Origin: Chromobotia macracanthus
Lineage: Eukaryota > Chordata > Actinopteri > Cypriniformes > Botiidae
Length of the DNA: 64,000 nucleotides
Reading direction: 5' to 3'
Assembly: GCA_036877525.1 (NCBI GenBank)
Contig: JAZGTH010000032.1
Span: 2,632,001-2,696,000 of the forward strand
Part shown: in pieces, positions 34,901-49,900 of the stretch
Layout of the letters: each line of letters opens with the position of its first letter
How positions within the stretch are numbered: position 1 is the stretch's first letter
Program-made: the position numbers and the translations under genes
The notes under the pieces: model-generated
What the model saw: the letters and a program-made list of their open reading frames with translations, nothing else
What the model was told of the DNA's origin: nothing
Database searches by the model: none

Positions 34901-37900
34901 TAAGCTCAAAAATATGGCTATATTAGTTGTATTGTATATTGTATTTATATTGTAACAGGATTACCAGCCATTTTTTGTGTGATTTGGGGAGGTGCAGGGG
35001 GCGGGGCTGGAGACTGTGAGGACACTCCCACTGCATCATGCATTTAAGGAGAAATGAAAGTACAGAAAAAAGTATACATGAGATGTAAGGATGAGAACAG
35101 AAGAAGAGAAAGCAGCTAATTTAAACAAATCTGCAACCAATCTACTGTAAAAGCAGCAAGTCTGGTTCTTTTCCAAATCTACTTAAGTCCACTAAACTAA
35201 GTTACGATCACTCCAAATGCAAATACAATCATCATGCCGTAAGAAATGTGAGAATAAACGTAAAAAAGGGTATTGGTTTGAAAAATTGTGCGATAAGTAA
35301 TGTATCAATGTATACAAAATGGATAAACTCTGGAATAAATGCTGATGTTGATAGAATATGAAAATCATATTTGCATTTGACTGATGAGTACAATATGAGA
35401 TCTAAGTCACACTGAGGAAGATGACAGATAGCAGGGGGGATCTTGAGGTTCATTGGTTGTTCATTGATTCCAATCAAATTAAAAATGAATTCAATTACAA
35501 AAAACAAGTAATTGTTACTACCGAACCATTACTAGTCTTTAAAAACAGCCTAAAAATAGTTTATAACTTAAGATTGAACATAATCAACGATTTTTAGATA
35601 AAGAATTCAGCTAAAATTCAGAGTTTACCTCAACAAAATTTGGTTAGGGTATACAGACATTGATAGCATTTTCAGTGAATCATCCAGACACAAAAATATG
35701 CAGACTACACAGAAACAACTACAATAATACTTTAACAGGTTCAGCATTGCACAAACATGTCTACAGCACAAACAAATGCTTCCGTTAGCTACACTTGCTA
35801 CTTGTTAGCTACAATGGCAAAAGCAAAGCCAGTGACAGGTAAAGTTCACAGACCAGAGCTCATAAGTTTTAGTGTATGATACAGCTGTAATAAAAAAAGA
35901 CTAAGACAAGGCTAAACAGAGAAGCCATTTTTACAGACCTTCAAAAGGCTCAGTCATGCCTTCACCATCTTCTGGGAAAAGGGTTGACAAAAGAACCAAG
36001 CCATATTGCATTATGTAAAGAAGCTAACTGGAAGAATATACAATGCCCTCTATAATTATTGTGACAGTAAAGAGAAAATTGCTCTGTTTGCTGTGGAGTC
36101 AAGAAATCTGATTAATATAATGCAAATGTACAAAATGTCACATTTTTAGATATTTTCACTGCTTTTTCTCAGAGTCGGCTCTCTTAAGCTTAAGTATTTT
36201 CTCACCACAAAAGACTCAGACCGCAGAAGCAATGGACACATTCTCTGCTTTTATTATGTAAACAAATAATGCAACAGGACACAGCTGATCACTTGGAAAC
36301 ACAATTGTGAGCAACTGTCCTAATACTAGGCTCACATTAGATAAAGGGATGAAACTGCTGTTATTCTAAATTAGTAAAACGTTGTGTTGAAACAGCCAAA
36401 TAACAAACTGAGACATTCTGTACTTTTGCTTCATATTCAACTTTTAATGATTAAAGATTTCTTCACAGCAAACAGAGCTGTGAAGATGTGTGCTTTCCTG
36501 TTCAAATACATTTGGAGGGCACTGTATGTCACTTTGTAGCAGGCAATTGTTACACTAAACTTTATTGTAGTATTTTGCTATACCACTCTTTCAGCAAAAT
36601 TAAATTCTGACTTAAACTTCAGCTATAGGTGAGGACTGGTCAGGATTGTCAGCTAGTCATCCAACAACAGACTTAGTTGAGAAGTAATGTTAATTTGTTA
36701 GTTCATCTAGATTTTTAATATATTTAAAATACAATCAGAGATGTGTTTCCACCAAAGCGCATGTAAAAAAACTCAAACAAAACAGAAAAAAGCAAAACTG
36801 CAGAATGAAACAAGGCTGGTTCATCCACTCACTTCTGTCCAAGGAACCTTTTGGTGGGATCTGCGGTAGCTGCCGACCTCTTCGACTTGACATTGGTGTG
36901 CTTGTGGGACTTGTTTGAACCGATCCAGTGCGTGGGTTTGCCCTGTGGGCACATGGTTTGTCAGTAACGAAAATGAAGTGTTACATTTAAAGACTGGTTA
37001 GTGGTTGAGTCATAAACCTGCTCAAGACTACAGCAGGTCATGCTGGTGAGAAAATACTAGTAAAAACAAACCTACTAACTACAGCTGTATCAAAGTAACT
37101 TCGTTTTATGAGTGTCAGAAAGAAAATAGGGTCAAACTGCACATGAAGCTATGCTATAAAAACATATTTTGTACTATTACACAAAATAAGTCAGTATTTG
37201 ATACAGTTTTCTCAAGGGTTAGTACAAAGCTAAAAGGAAGCAAAAATATTTGATAAAATATAAGTCTTGTAGGCAAAGTACATCAACATTTTTAATTTTG
37301 TACAGCAACCTACAAAATCCAGGGCTGAATCTTATGATACCTGTCAAGAGCATATCCAAGTTATATTTCACCCCAAATCAAAAAGGAATGTACACTACTA
37401 GTCAAAAGTTTAGGATCACTTGCCTGAAATGTTTCTGTAGACCAGTATGATCTTAGAAGTCTTAATCTGAAAGCATCATCTTAAATGTCTGAAATTAGTT
37501 TTGTAGACATAATTATGCAAACTAAAATTTTATAAAAAAATGGATGACTTAGACTGAATAATGACAAAAAGCAGCCAATAAGAGCCCAGCCCGGCATTTT
37601 TGGACCAATATTTTTCACTGTCACAATTAGTCATTAACACATTACATTAAGGTTGTATTTGTTACCATAAGGTAGTGAATTAGTTATGAACTAACAATGA
37701 ACAATACTTTTAAACCATTTATTAATTTTAGCTAAAATGTGTTATATTTCAATACATTTCAGCATTTACTAATACATTTTTAATATCAAAAGTTGTAACT
37801 GTTAACATTAGTTCATGCACAAAGAACTAACATGAACAATTGTATTGGCATTAACTAACATTAACAAAGACTAATAAATGTTGGAAAACTATTGCTGTTA

Positions 37901-40900
37901 GATCATATTAAGTAATGCCTTTACTAATGTTAACAAACATAACAATGCAAAGAGCCTAACAACCTAATGGTTATAAACAGTCTTAAGTTAATTTATGTAA
38001 AATATAATTACTAATTTTGGGGTAAAACATGACCTAGACAGCTCTTAAAAGGTTTTGTAAGATTCAACTTGGTGAATAAAATAAATAAAAAACACCAATC
38101 TAATTCCACATATTCTACCATATAAGAGCATGCATTTTAATTAATAAATATGTCACAGTCATGCACATTTTACCCATGTAACTAAATATATATGTTTAAA
38201 ATGCACAGACTCCATAGTAAACACAATGATCTTTCAAGCACCTTTTGAGCTGAACATCACATTTGGTTTCTAATGATATTCCATGTAGATCACATTTTGT
38301 AATAACCTGTGGCACATTCAAGAGCAACTGCATCTCTTGCACTAGTGAAACTTCAAGCACAAATCTGAACGTTTATGTAACATTCCTTGTGACTTATGAT
38401 GTAACTGGCAAATCATGAGTCAAAAGGGTTAATGGCATCTCAAAAGGAGTGAAGTCAGCACCAGGACAGGTGCTTTTGACTGATAAAGCTGTAAGAAAAG
38501 TGAAAAGGCCAACAGCACACAAACTCATAACAGCCCATAACTTAAAGCATATACTGGTAAACTACAAATAAATAATGTTAGTTCACAAAAAAAAATTAGA
38601 ACCAATAAGAAAGTAAACCATACGATGCCAGGTACACACCATTATATCCCAAGATAATATAACAGGTGTGTCTAATCAAAATTAAAAGAGGTTAGTAGCA
38701 AACATCATCACTACTTTTCACAATATATAAAGGGAAATTAGCATTGTTACAACAGGGTTAAAAAAAGAGGAGTGGAGAATGTGAAGAGGGGCATTCCAGG
38801 TGACAGGAAGCACAAGGCATGGTTTCGTTTAGCGGATTAGTGGTTTGTTGTGATTGGTCTAGGTCACCTCGTTAAGGCAGGAGAGGGAGGGGCAGATCTC
38901 CGTGACGGTAATGATGGCATGGATCTCATGTAGCCAGAATCGGGCCGCTCAGACGAGCGGGAGCGGGTGTAGACTGGACGATCCATCATGGGACGCTGGT
39001 CAGCTGATCTGGACCTGTAATGGTCATGCCTGTCCACCATGCTGCGGCTATATCTGCAGATTGTTAGTCAACAACAAATGCTTAGCCCCAGTGCATTGTG
39101 GCATGTCAGGGATTGAAAACTGCAATCCCATACGCCTGGTTAACCACATTAGGTCCTCGTGCTGAGTAGCACTAATTCCTGTGAAATTATGTTATCTTAA
39201 AAAAGATAAAGCTAAGACCTATTAGTCAGAACATACACCAATCATATGTTTCAACACTGACTGGTTAGGGAGTCACCAGTATATAGTAACACACAAGATC
39301 ATAAAATAGAGGAGAAATACCAAACAAAGACAAGCAAAACAAGGCAGGTCAATAATTTATTGAAGAAAATATGGGATTACATTGTAACCTTATTTGAGTG
39401 AGAGACAAACTCTTCACATATGTATGGGATTATGACACCCCTCATGGCATGTGATGTGGATCCTCTGTAAGACACTAATTCAAACCAATTTACAGATCGT
39501 ACACACTTGGCTATAAAAGGCATGATCATGCAAATCACTTCCTCTAATAAAACATGACAGTGAAGTAAATAATCTCTTACTCAGAAAACTAAGGTTACTT
39601 CAGTCCTTGGGTAAATGGGTGGAACAGCATTCCCTGAGCCTGTGACATAAGATCCTGTCTGTGCAGGAGCTCCAGGGGTACACCTGCCAGGAGAGGCTGT
39701 ATTTCTGAGAACCAGTGCATGTGGGGCCACAGTGGTGCCACAAGAAATACCTTGACTGATTCTGTCTGTATCCTCTGTAGCAGAGGAGAAAGTAATACTA
39801 AAAAGGGGGAATGCATAGAGGAGGCCATAAGGCCAGTCTTGGTGAAAGTGAAACAAGGCATCACTCCCCAGGGGTGCCTTCTTCTTTTCTAGTAAGAAAA
39901 AGAAAGGGAAATGGGTTGATTCCCAAGAGGTGAACCGATCCTAGAGGTGAACAGACCCCAGATGGTCCTCACCACAACTGGATGAAGAAACCAAGGACCC
40001 CTGCTTAATTCTGCAACTCTGGAATATACTCTGCCTTCAGTGAGAGGAGACAAGGTTGCACTCAAGTGAGAAGGGTGTGAGCCAACTTACAGAGTAGAGG
40101 GTTTGTCATCCCCCTGTCAATTCACACATGATGCTGCCACCATATTGATGGTCCTCACTAGGACATGACGATTTTCCAGGTGAGATAGGAAGTAGTCCAG
40201 AGTTAGATGAATGGCATTCAGCTCCAATACACTGATGTGCTATGATGGCCAGGGAGGTTCCAAGAGGCCCCTGTTCCATGCACCACTGAGTACCAAACTC
40301 CAGCCTCTCAAGAAAACTTCTGTTGGGATCAGTTGGCACCACAGAACAGGTCCCAACTAAGAGCCCTTCATGGTGTTGCTTGGTTCTTTCCACCAGTGAA
40401 GGGCTCTCACAAGTCTCCTTTACGACAGGTATCATGCACATTAGATCTTTCTATGGAAAGTGGCCTGACTTTAGTAGACATCTTTCAGTAGACAGGTTTG
40501 AAAAGTACAATTTTTCTTTGGAACTAAAAAGTAACAGGAACAGAACCCGATCTATGCCTCATCCCACCCCAGTTTCTCTATGGCTCCATTCTTCAGTAGT
40601 TTATTGATTCCTCTAACAAGGCTTCCTCTTCTGAATGACTGAAAGTTCAGGACAGAGTTAGAGCTCTTGAAAAAGAGGTCTGGTTATAAACTGGAGCTAA
40701 TAGTCCTGGGTCATTATTCTGATGACCCAAGGATCGTTTTTAACATCTTTCCAGGCTGCTACATGGGCTGAAGGAGGAAGAGGGAACAATATGTTCTGAA
40801 AATCCTCAAAAACAGGAAGAAGGCTCATGCTCCAGCCACCTTTGGGGAGCTGCTGATTGCACCCTCTACCTAGGTTGTCTATGAAAGTTTTCCCGGGGAG

Positions 40901-43900
40901 GTGCTGAAGCAGAAATTCTGCACTGATGCCTGCAAAAACATATACCAAATGGCTACCAACAAATTGAATGAACAGATAAAGTATTGATAATACAATACAG
41001 ACCAGTAATCACCAGTTACATGCACCGTAATACATGGAATCAAAGAGGAAGATATGTGTATGATCATGACATTTTTTGCCAGAATGATGTACACATCATT
41101 AGTGTATTACAGAGAATCCACATCAAAATTCCATGAGTGGTGTCATAATCCCATACATATGTGGAGAGATAGTCTCAGTACGACAGAAAAAAGTTAATAA
41201 ATAAACAAAATTAACATGAATGAAGTAATCTTTTATAGCTCCAGGAGGCTGTTGTAAAGAATACTAGTTATGGAAAGTAAACATATTTTACACAACAATG
41301 AGCCCCATGGCTATGGTCTAATCTATGCCTATATTTTTCTAGGACAACCTTTGTGACCACACAGATCCAACCACATTACCTGAGATCTTCTTCAAAGTGC
41401 TCATGGTTAGCTGGGAACTCTGGAATATGGTCCTCTCTACAGAGGCACATAAGAGAAGAACATAAAATACTACTGAATCTGATATTCTTTCCTGTGCAAG
41501 AAATAAGAGCTGCTGGGCGATTCTGTTTTTATAAAGTATTAAACTACTAGTATTCTAATTCAAACTAGATTCTGAACTGAATGGAATAATCTAGTGGCAT
41601 TTAATCCGTCAGTACCTTTCTGTATCTGTAGAAGGTTCAATTTCTATCCTGGGGCATGTCCTACTGAATAAACCAACTTCAACATGTTAATGTTGTTAGA
41701 TCTTTAGTGGGCTCAGTACCAAACTTACAATATAATTTCAGTATTTATTTGCTTGAAAAGACAAGATCACTAATCGAGAAAGAAAATATAGATTTTTTCC
41801 ACCAAAACTGACCCAAAACGCCTCTGTGGGAATATAAATTGACCTTCTATTTCTGTCAAATGGTAATTCATGAATACAAAAAAGGATCTTTTGTGGTCTC
41901 CAGACAGCCTTACCTGTAGTCCAGACATGTTCCATTGATTACATGATTGGGCCCATTGTAATATCTTTCAAATCAAGCATGAGGTTTGATAGATTGAAAT
42001 AAAGAAATTAATGTATTAGAAGCTTATCAACAACAAAAAACACGATTACATCTGTAGCTACAGAAAAAAAATCACTTTAGCTGTTATATCCTAGATTTTA
42101 CTGCTGTATGAAAACAAATCCAAACTAACGTAACCAAACATATTTTACCTCTCAGGAGATTCAAATGAGTCACTGTAGGCTGAAATTTGTCTATCCCTCC
42201 TCATTTTCCTGAATATAAAATATCACACAATGTTAGTTCTACATGCTAACACTCTAATTTTTACAAAACATATATATATATATATATATATATATTATAC
42301 TCTAAAGATGCCATTGGATCACAAATATTGTTTGCTGTATTTAACGTGATTTGCATTTTCGTGTTTTTTAATCTTTCTGTAGACATGTCTTTAATATGAT
42401 TTGTGAGATGACAACACAATTAATTTAGTATCCCAATTCTGCATTTTTGTTCAAAGATTTTTAATAATTTAATTCAAGATTTATTTGTCACATACGTTAT
42501 GTAGCATACAACAAGTAGTGAAATGTGTTTCACTAGTTTCTCACTAATTAACTCATCCAATACAAATTATGCTTAAAACGTGAATGATACTGTACCATAA
42601 AACATTTGGCTAAGGAAAAGTGTGCAATTTGTTTTCTTAGCAATCTGACTTTTTGTTGCCTAGCTTTTGTTGCCTTCCCATAGACTTTACATGAATGAAT
42701 GAGGAATTGAGTCATATCTAGCAACCAGAAAATCATACATACATGATGGTGGGCTCTTCTGACTTAGGCCAGTAAGCAACAACTTAACAACACCATAGTA
42801 GCCACCCAGAAAACTGAGTTTTGCACAGGCATATCCTCTGAACAGGTGTGTAAGTCTAACAAGGTTTCACTGTGATGACTTTATTGTGCCAAGAAAGATG
42901 ATGACCTCTCCACAGACCCCTCAGTAAGTGGCCTTCCATGAATGCAACTTAGCCTGTGAGGGATGCATTGGTTGTCACAATTCTTCGTAGACAGGACACT
43001 CCCAGTATCAGGCCTTGGGACAGAAACCATGAAAACATCACCAGAGAATGAAGGCATCTGCACATAAATCTGATTACGTGAAATTGTCCTGAGCCAACAC
43101 TGTAGGGGTCTCATATACAGCAGGCCAAAAGGAATTAAGTTGGATGCAGCTGCCATAAGCCATTTTATTGTGATGACTTTGCCTAGTCTGATCCTGGTCA
43201 CAGCAGCCAGGATCAACTCCATACAAGTGAAAGATAGCTGTGCCCGCATCATAGTTGAGTCCCACACATCCCCCCAGAAATGTAATTCTCTGCTGGGAGG
43301 TAGTGACTTTTTCTTGGCATTAAGCCTCAACCCCAAACACCTCAGATGGCCAAGGACATCTTTATACCGAACTGCCATTTTCTCAGACTGAGCTAGAATA
43401 AGCCTGTCATTGATGTAATTGAGTATGCATATTCCCTGAAGCTTTTATGAAGGCAGGGTTGCAACCATACACTTTGTGAAGATGCAGGAACTTCCTGTGA
43501 GAGGGAAAGATGGAAATATGGAAGCATGTGTCCTTCAGATCTATTATGACAAACCAATCCTCAGACTTGATTTGATTCACAATACACAGTCCTCTGATCT
43601 GTTTTCCTTTGAGAAGGCTTCAGTTGAGAGTGCTGCTTCGACCTCCAAGCTCTCTGAGGGGGTGGGGCTTGAGAGGCAACATTCTGTTTTTGCTGCTGCT
43701 TGTACAAGGAGCTGGTGGCTGAAGTATGGGGCTGCTCCCTGGCAGCAGTCCTAGGAGGTTTGGACTGGTGGGGAATAAACTTTGGCGTTTCGCCTCCTGA
43801 AACCTCTCAACGACTGAATTTACAGTTCTTTGATGTCGTCGGGTTTAACCTCTCCGCTCTCATCTAAATCTTTAAGGAGGTCAGCCTGGTATGCCTGCAA

Positions 43901-46900
43901 AATAGCTATAGTATGCAGATATGCACCAGCCTGACCCACCACCATATAAGCCTTCCCCACCAAAAATGATGTAATATGGCTGGGCTTGGTAGTATGTGCA
44001 CCACAGCTTTAAGGGATGATGCAGCATCCAATGAGAGATACGCAGCTAACGTCCTTTCAACCCGGGGCATAATACCATAGGCATTCTTTTTCAAGCCCAC
44101 AATGGGGGAATAATTATGAACTGTCAGGCTCAAAATATGGGAAGAGAATGGCCACCTCAGTATGGAGATTGGGAACACCTGAGTATGGAGATCGGGGAAT
44201 CTCCATACCCCATCATGGAAGCTGTGCTCTGGACTCCATGAGTTTCCTGCTTCTCCAAAGCCCAGTCGATATTTAACTTGGCAACCTGCCCGTGTTACAA
44301 CCTCCAGGAGTGTAAGTGAGGGGATGAGGTGGCGGCGACTCAATTTCCTGTCTAGACACTTAGAATGTCTAACTCCTCATGGTGTGGTATAGGCTCCGAA
44401 TGGTATAGACTCACAATGTTCACAGGCAGCGTTTTCGAGTGCTGCCCATGCATGCTCCAATCCCAAACAATCAATGCAAAGGTTGCCTGTAATGTATCTG
44501 GGGTAAGGAGGAACACATGGCTTGAATTGATCATTCTTAATAATGTAACTCTTTTTTTAAACATAACACACAAAACACACAGCTTTGCACACAGTTTGCT
44601 TGCTGAAGACCAGAAGTTAACCATATGTTCCAGCAACCTTTTGTAGCTTTCATTGTCTGTTGTCATGCAATGTCATCACACAGCACCAAGATTGGACTAG
44701 TTTCACAGATGATTCAAACGCTTTTATGTTGTGGGCATTCCCCAAGGTGCCATTATACAATGCAGTGTGAGTTCCATTACAGTCCCAGGGTTTTGTGGGT
44801 AGTTACTATGCTGCTCTAAGTGGTTGTTAGGCTGCCGCTAGGTGAGAAAAGCCCGGAAGGCCAGGCAGTAAGGCCCAAATCCAGGTGTGATATTCTAGTG
44901 TCTAGATATTCATCAGGTCTCTTCTCAAGTGTATGCCATTTTTCATCCATATAAAAGAGGCAAAAATAGGTCTACAAACCAAAACTGGTTGGGTGCAACC
45001 ATATCTGGATGAAAATATATGTTTGTATGCTTTCACAAGGAACATCTACTGTAGCTTGCTGTTTTTGACATGCAGTTCTGTCAGAAAGTAAGGCTAGTTG
45101 CCCCTGTACTGAAAGAGATTTGCCTAGTCATTAAAACAACACAAGCCCACCCTCAGTCATCTAGTGAGCAGCACTAAGAACACAATTCATTATACTGCAG
45201 TGGGGTAGCATGGAGTTAAACATGCACACTTACAGCACACACTCCCTTTGGCAAATGACGCTTTAGGATTACTGCCGTACTTAGTCGCATAGTCGGCAAA
45301 GACAGTAAAAAGAACATTGTGTATTACGTACATTATCCTCTTGAGAGGACTTATAATGGCTCCATATCATTACAATAATTGCACAAAGCTTTATCAATGG
45401 GCAGATGAATGACGCTATGGTAGCGCTCTATCTTTGCCTGCTTTTTTTCACCGCAGGACCATCCAATAAACATTTGCCGTTCATGCATTTCACTGACAAA
45501 ATTACCTATTTTGTAACACACAATTGTCTCCTTTTCTACCCTCTTCAAAGCTCTCTAAAATGGACCTACACTTGGATCTACACTTCATAAAATCTAGAAA
45601 ATAAAGCTGAAATATTTTGAGAGGCGTCACTAGCTTTTCTAGTCAGAACTACTACACACAACACAAGACACAAGGAGTGCTTTACTACCGCTGTAGTTTA
45701 CTACCTGTCCACACAATTGTAAGCGCCTTCTGAGTGTGCACGGGCCATCTTAGTGGAATGAAGTAACCTGACTGCATCTTTTCGATAGAGAGGGTTCATA
45801 CTATGAATCAGAACAGAACAAAAAGTGAGAGTGCAGTACAGAAAGCAGGTGAAACAAGTGGATGATATGTAGACAGGGCTCCTTTTCTCTCTTTATTTAT
45901 GGCCACTTCATCCCTGAGAAAGGGCTGACAGAGGGCAAAGGTCACCCAGAGCACAAAAAAAATCAAAATGTCCCCAAAAGAACAGTCAAATATACCAAAC
46001 TTTCAAAACTATAATGTATGCCTCTGCATAAATCCAGAAACAACAATATGGTTGAAGCCCTCGCATTTATCCCACAGTAAGAAGTGCAGATGAAGTGCTT
46101 TTTTCCACTGTAAATATGAAAAATGTGCTAGCATGACTAATTGTGTATATTAATACCCACACTAGCAAGTGGACACTAAAAACAGACTAATCTGTGCAGC
46201 TAAAAGCAAAAAACTAATAAACTAATAATAAAGTAGACAAATAAAGAGACAGGTACCCTTGTAATTATGTGCTCTGTGCACGGGTGAAAGTAATGTGATT
46301 GGATAGAATCGGGAGGCATGTGGGGGATGTTGTGTGAGGGTTTGTGGCAGGATAGATTTAACACAACGGCACACTAAGGTATCAGAATACCTGGGGTCCT
46401 GGATAGCAGGGTCGATGATTGGCTGTCTGTGTCTGGTTCGAGGAGGGAGGGTAAGATACTGGCTGCAATCATAGGGAGCAAGGAACAGAAACATGGTTTA
46501 ATGGAACTATTCAACAAGAAGCAATAAAGAGATGACAAACTCCTGTAGCTCACATTGCACAGAAAGACGCTAGCAAGGTCATTGGTTCGATCCCTAGAAA
46601 TCGAACATACTGAGCAAATGTAGAACTTTAGAACAGTAAGCCACTTTGGATAAAAGCTTTAAAGAAACATATGAATGAAATGATAAAAGAAAAATAGGGT
46701 GGCAGTGATGGGTGAATAAAGAAAGACATTTGGTAAGAAGAAGAGATAAATACAGGGCCAATGGTAAAGGAATTAAAGAAGAGGCACATATTATCTTCTG
46801 CTTGCACACAATGAAAATTCTATCTGCACTGAGGCCACATAATATTTCCCTCATCCAATTTTCTGAAATCACCGACATTGCCATTTGTTCCTTGTATCAG

Positions 46901-49900
46901 AAGGGGAAATCTTAAAAAAAAACATAGTGTAACACAGTTTCACAGTACTGTTGAGGGCACAATAATGGTAAATCTCAGTATTGGAACCTTGTGAAGATCA
47001 GACCCACAGCAGTTTGAGGATGCATGAATACACACCTGTCTGGTGAGTATCGGTCTTCAGACATTCGATGACAGGGGCCATACAGCAAGGGTCCTCCTCT
47101 CACACCGTGATCTAAACTTCGACTGGAGGAAAAGAAATCAAGAAGTTACAAGAACTTTCACTGTAAACCAAACCAAGCACTGCTAGGACCAAAAGTGCTA
47201 GACAGACAGCAGTGTTATTTAAAGATGTTATTACGATTGATAAAATGCGCCATATTTTTCATACCATGCCCCTAGTATTAATGCCTCATTACCTGACACA
47301 TTACTAAAACAGGTGTCCTGAGAAAACAGATTTATCAATGCAACAGTCCTAAGCTCTGTAAACCACAAAAATAAACTTTGACATCTGGTTGGCTGACATG
47401 TCTTGAATGGATGGTGGAGTTACAGGGAAAGAACGTGTTTGAAGAGATGAGTCTAATTCAGTGGCTAGGTTAGCAATGTTAGCAAGATGACTAACATCAC
47501 TTACAGAAAGATACAGTAACCAAACACATGCAGTAGAGAAACAACAATAAAGCATATTTAAAAGAACAAAGCAGATGTGCATGTGCAAAATCAGTTTAAA
47601 TAAATGCTAGATTAAATGAATAAAAACTAATTTTTTGCGCAGGTTACCTCTGTGGGGGAGGAACACTGGGTGACCGTGAACGTGTGCGTATCATGTCCGA
47701 TCGTGAACAGTGATTGGACGACATAACCTGCTCAGGTACAGACAGCGTGGAGCTCTGGAAATCCCTGCCATTGTGACGGTAATCTGAGATCAAACAGCAA
47801 CAGACAGGTTAACACACAATATTATATTCACAGAAATAAATTAAATACAATGCAATTTTACCCTTCAATACCATCAACATGCTATTAAACCTTCAGTGAC
47901 AACAAATGAAGATGCAACAGCTTACAAGGTTACAAACTTAACTAGATCTGTATTTCCACAGAGAATAAAACAGAAAAACTGTAATATTAAAACTTTTCAA
48001 GATTTGGCTCTGTGTACGTGAAATTATGTTTACTGTTGACTAGAAAATCAAACATAATTCAACACCATCCTTACAGTGTAAAGTTTTGATGTTTAAAAAA
48101 AAGACCAAGAAGTAAAGACTAATTACAAATTAGTATGCAAATAGATGCAAGAAAGACAAATCTCAATTCAGTATGTAAATTATGCTGTCATTGAGTTTAA
48201 ATAAGCGAAACAACATGTTTGCGAAAGAATACAATTACTTGTACAATTACTTACATCTTGAGGGTATTTAGTGATAGAAATGGCACATTTGAATTTAAAT
48301 ATCTGTAAGGTATAAAAGTCTGAAAAGACTTTAGTCTGAAAGACTATGCCGAATATGGCAGCATGTCGGCTATATGTCAATAACACAGAATCTCATTGGT
48401 TCGTGAATGCGTGGTTTGTTATGACGTTAGTCATGAGACACACGAGAACCATATCGTTTTCCTTCAGAAGGCATTTATTAAATTCATTTATGAATTAATT
48501 TATTATGGATTATTTTTAGGACGGATGGATAAGCTTTTTTGAGCTTCAACATCTCAGGTACTATTCAGTGCCATTATAAAGCTGGGAACAGCCAGGATAT
48601 TATTTAATATAACTCCAATTCTTTTCAGCTGAAAGAGGAAAATCATATACCCCTAGGATGTCTTGGGGGTGAGTAATTTATGGGCCAATTTTCATTTTAT
48701 GGTGGAGTAAATAATACCATATTGTGTTATTACATAACTATGGTGACTTCACAATTATTCTAAAACATGAAACATCACCAAGGGTTTTTAAAACTTCTGG
48801 GTCATTTTATTATCATTGTTAATAAACAAATACTTCTGGGTCATGGTTAGTACAGTGTGAGTGCTAAATCAGGGAAAGACTGAGTTGTACCTGAGATAAC
48901 ACCAATCCCATCCTCACAGTCATAATCAGAAAACTCACTGTCACTTATTCTCTGTGACCCTGAGAGAGAGAGAGAGAGAGAGGAAGGGAGAGACAGAGGG
49001 GGAGAGAAAAAGAAATATGAGATCATGAGGGTCTATATGAAGATACTATACTATTTTAACATGATGGTTCAGTAATCTAGTGTGATACAAGTACAATCTA
49101 GTACAAGAGACAAACACACACAAAACATATAATCATAGCTGGTATTAGTGGTGCACCAATTAATTTTTTTTAATGTGGCTGATATAAATGGCTAGTATTA
49201 TAAATCTATTACATTCCACACTTTTTAATATAGCGAATATTTATGATACATTTGATATAAGGTAATTGATATAGTTTGTTTATGTAATTTAACACTGTAA
49301 ATATTTAAACATTTTTAATGCTTAGAAATGTTTAGTAAAATATATGGTAAATATAAGGTAAATATTAATATGTTTGTTACTGTTTTAAGTAGCACTTTAT
49401 TTTACAGTGTCTTTGTTAGACATTTTACTTATTTACTTATTATAGTAGTAACAGTTATTAAAATTATACATAATTGCATGCACTTAATCCCTAAACAATA
49501 CCCTAATTATAACCCTATAGTAAGTTCATGTTAATTGATATTTTCAGTACGTAAAGGGATAGTTCAATAAAATGAAAATTCTGTTATTAATTGCTCACCC
49601 TCATGTCATTCTACATGTGTAAAACCTTTGTTGGAACACAAATTAAGATATTTTTTTAAAGAAATCTGAGAGCTTTATAACCCCTACTTTCAAGGCCCAG
49701 AAAGGTGATAAAGACATTAATGAAACAGTCCATGCGACTACAGTGGTTCAATTTTAATTTTATAAAGCAGTGAGAATACTTTTTGTGCAAAAAACGTTCA
49801 ACAATTTCTTCTCTTCTGTGTTAGTCTCCAGCACGATTTACTAGAGCACCAGGATGCATGTGCGTGGTGCTGACGGAGGAACCAGTGTTATACAACGAAC

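Larger units (their letters stand above)
32812..34964 (-). other. rims2 introns around the Pro/Ala exon
   Basis: Introns 32812-33703 and 33941-34964. The second contains an interspersed repeat (about 34080-34700). No other exon is seen. Confidence 0.75.
35031..36832 (-). other. rims2 introns around the 33-base microexon
   Basis: Introns 35031-35938 and 35972-36832. The second holds a TA-flanked inverted-repeat element at 36041-36524. Confidence 0.8.
42209..45704 (-). other. rims2 intron with DIRS block B
   Basis: A 3.5-kb intron with an AT microsatellite (42271-42295), a short interspersed repeat (42465-42535) and the DIRS block at 42850-44400. The remainder to 45704 shows nothing recognisable. 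Confidence 0.75.
45801..47647 (-). other. Three rims2 introns
   Basis: Introns 45801-46390, 46463-47035 and 47123-47647. The middle one contains a SINE at about 46541-46680. Confidence 0.82.

Noticed and set aside
38902..39165. 87-codon + strand frame
   Set aside because: Antisense shadow of the arginine/serine-rich rims2 exon at 38868-39053.
42881..43378. 165-codon - strand frame as a host gene
   Set aside because: Its sequence is the reverse-transcriptase end of a DIRS retrotransposon and lacks host-gene splice context.
46541..46680. tRNA gene
   Set aside because: Box A/B-like sequences are present but degenerate and followed by a SINE tail; no complete cloverleaf. The same holds for 7128, 16312, 17859 and 52236.
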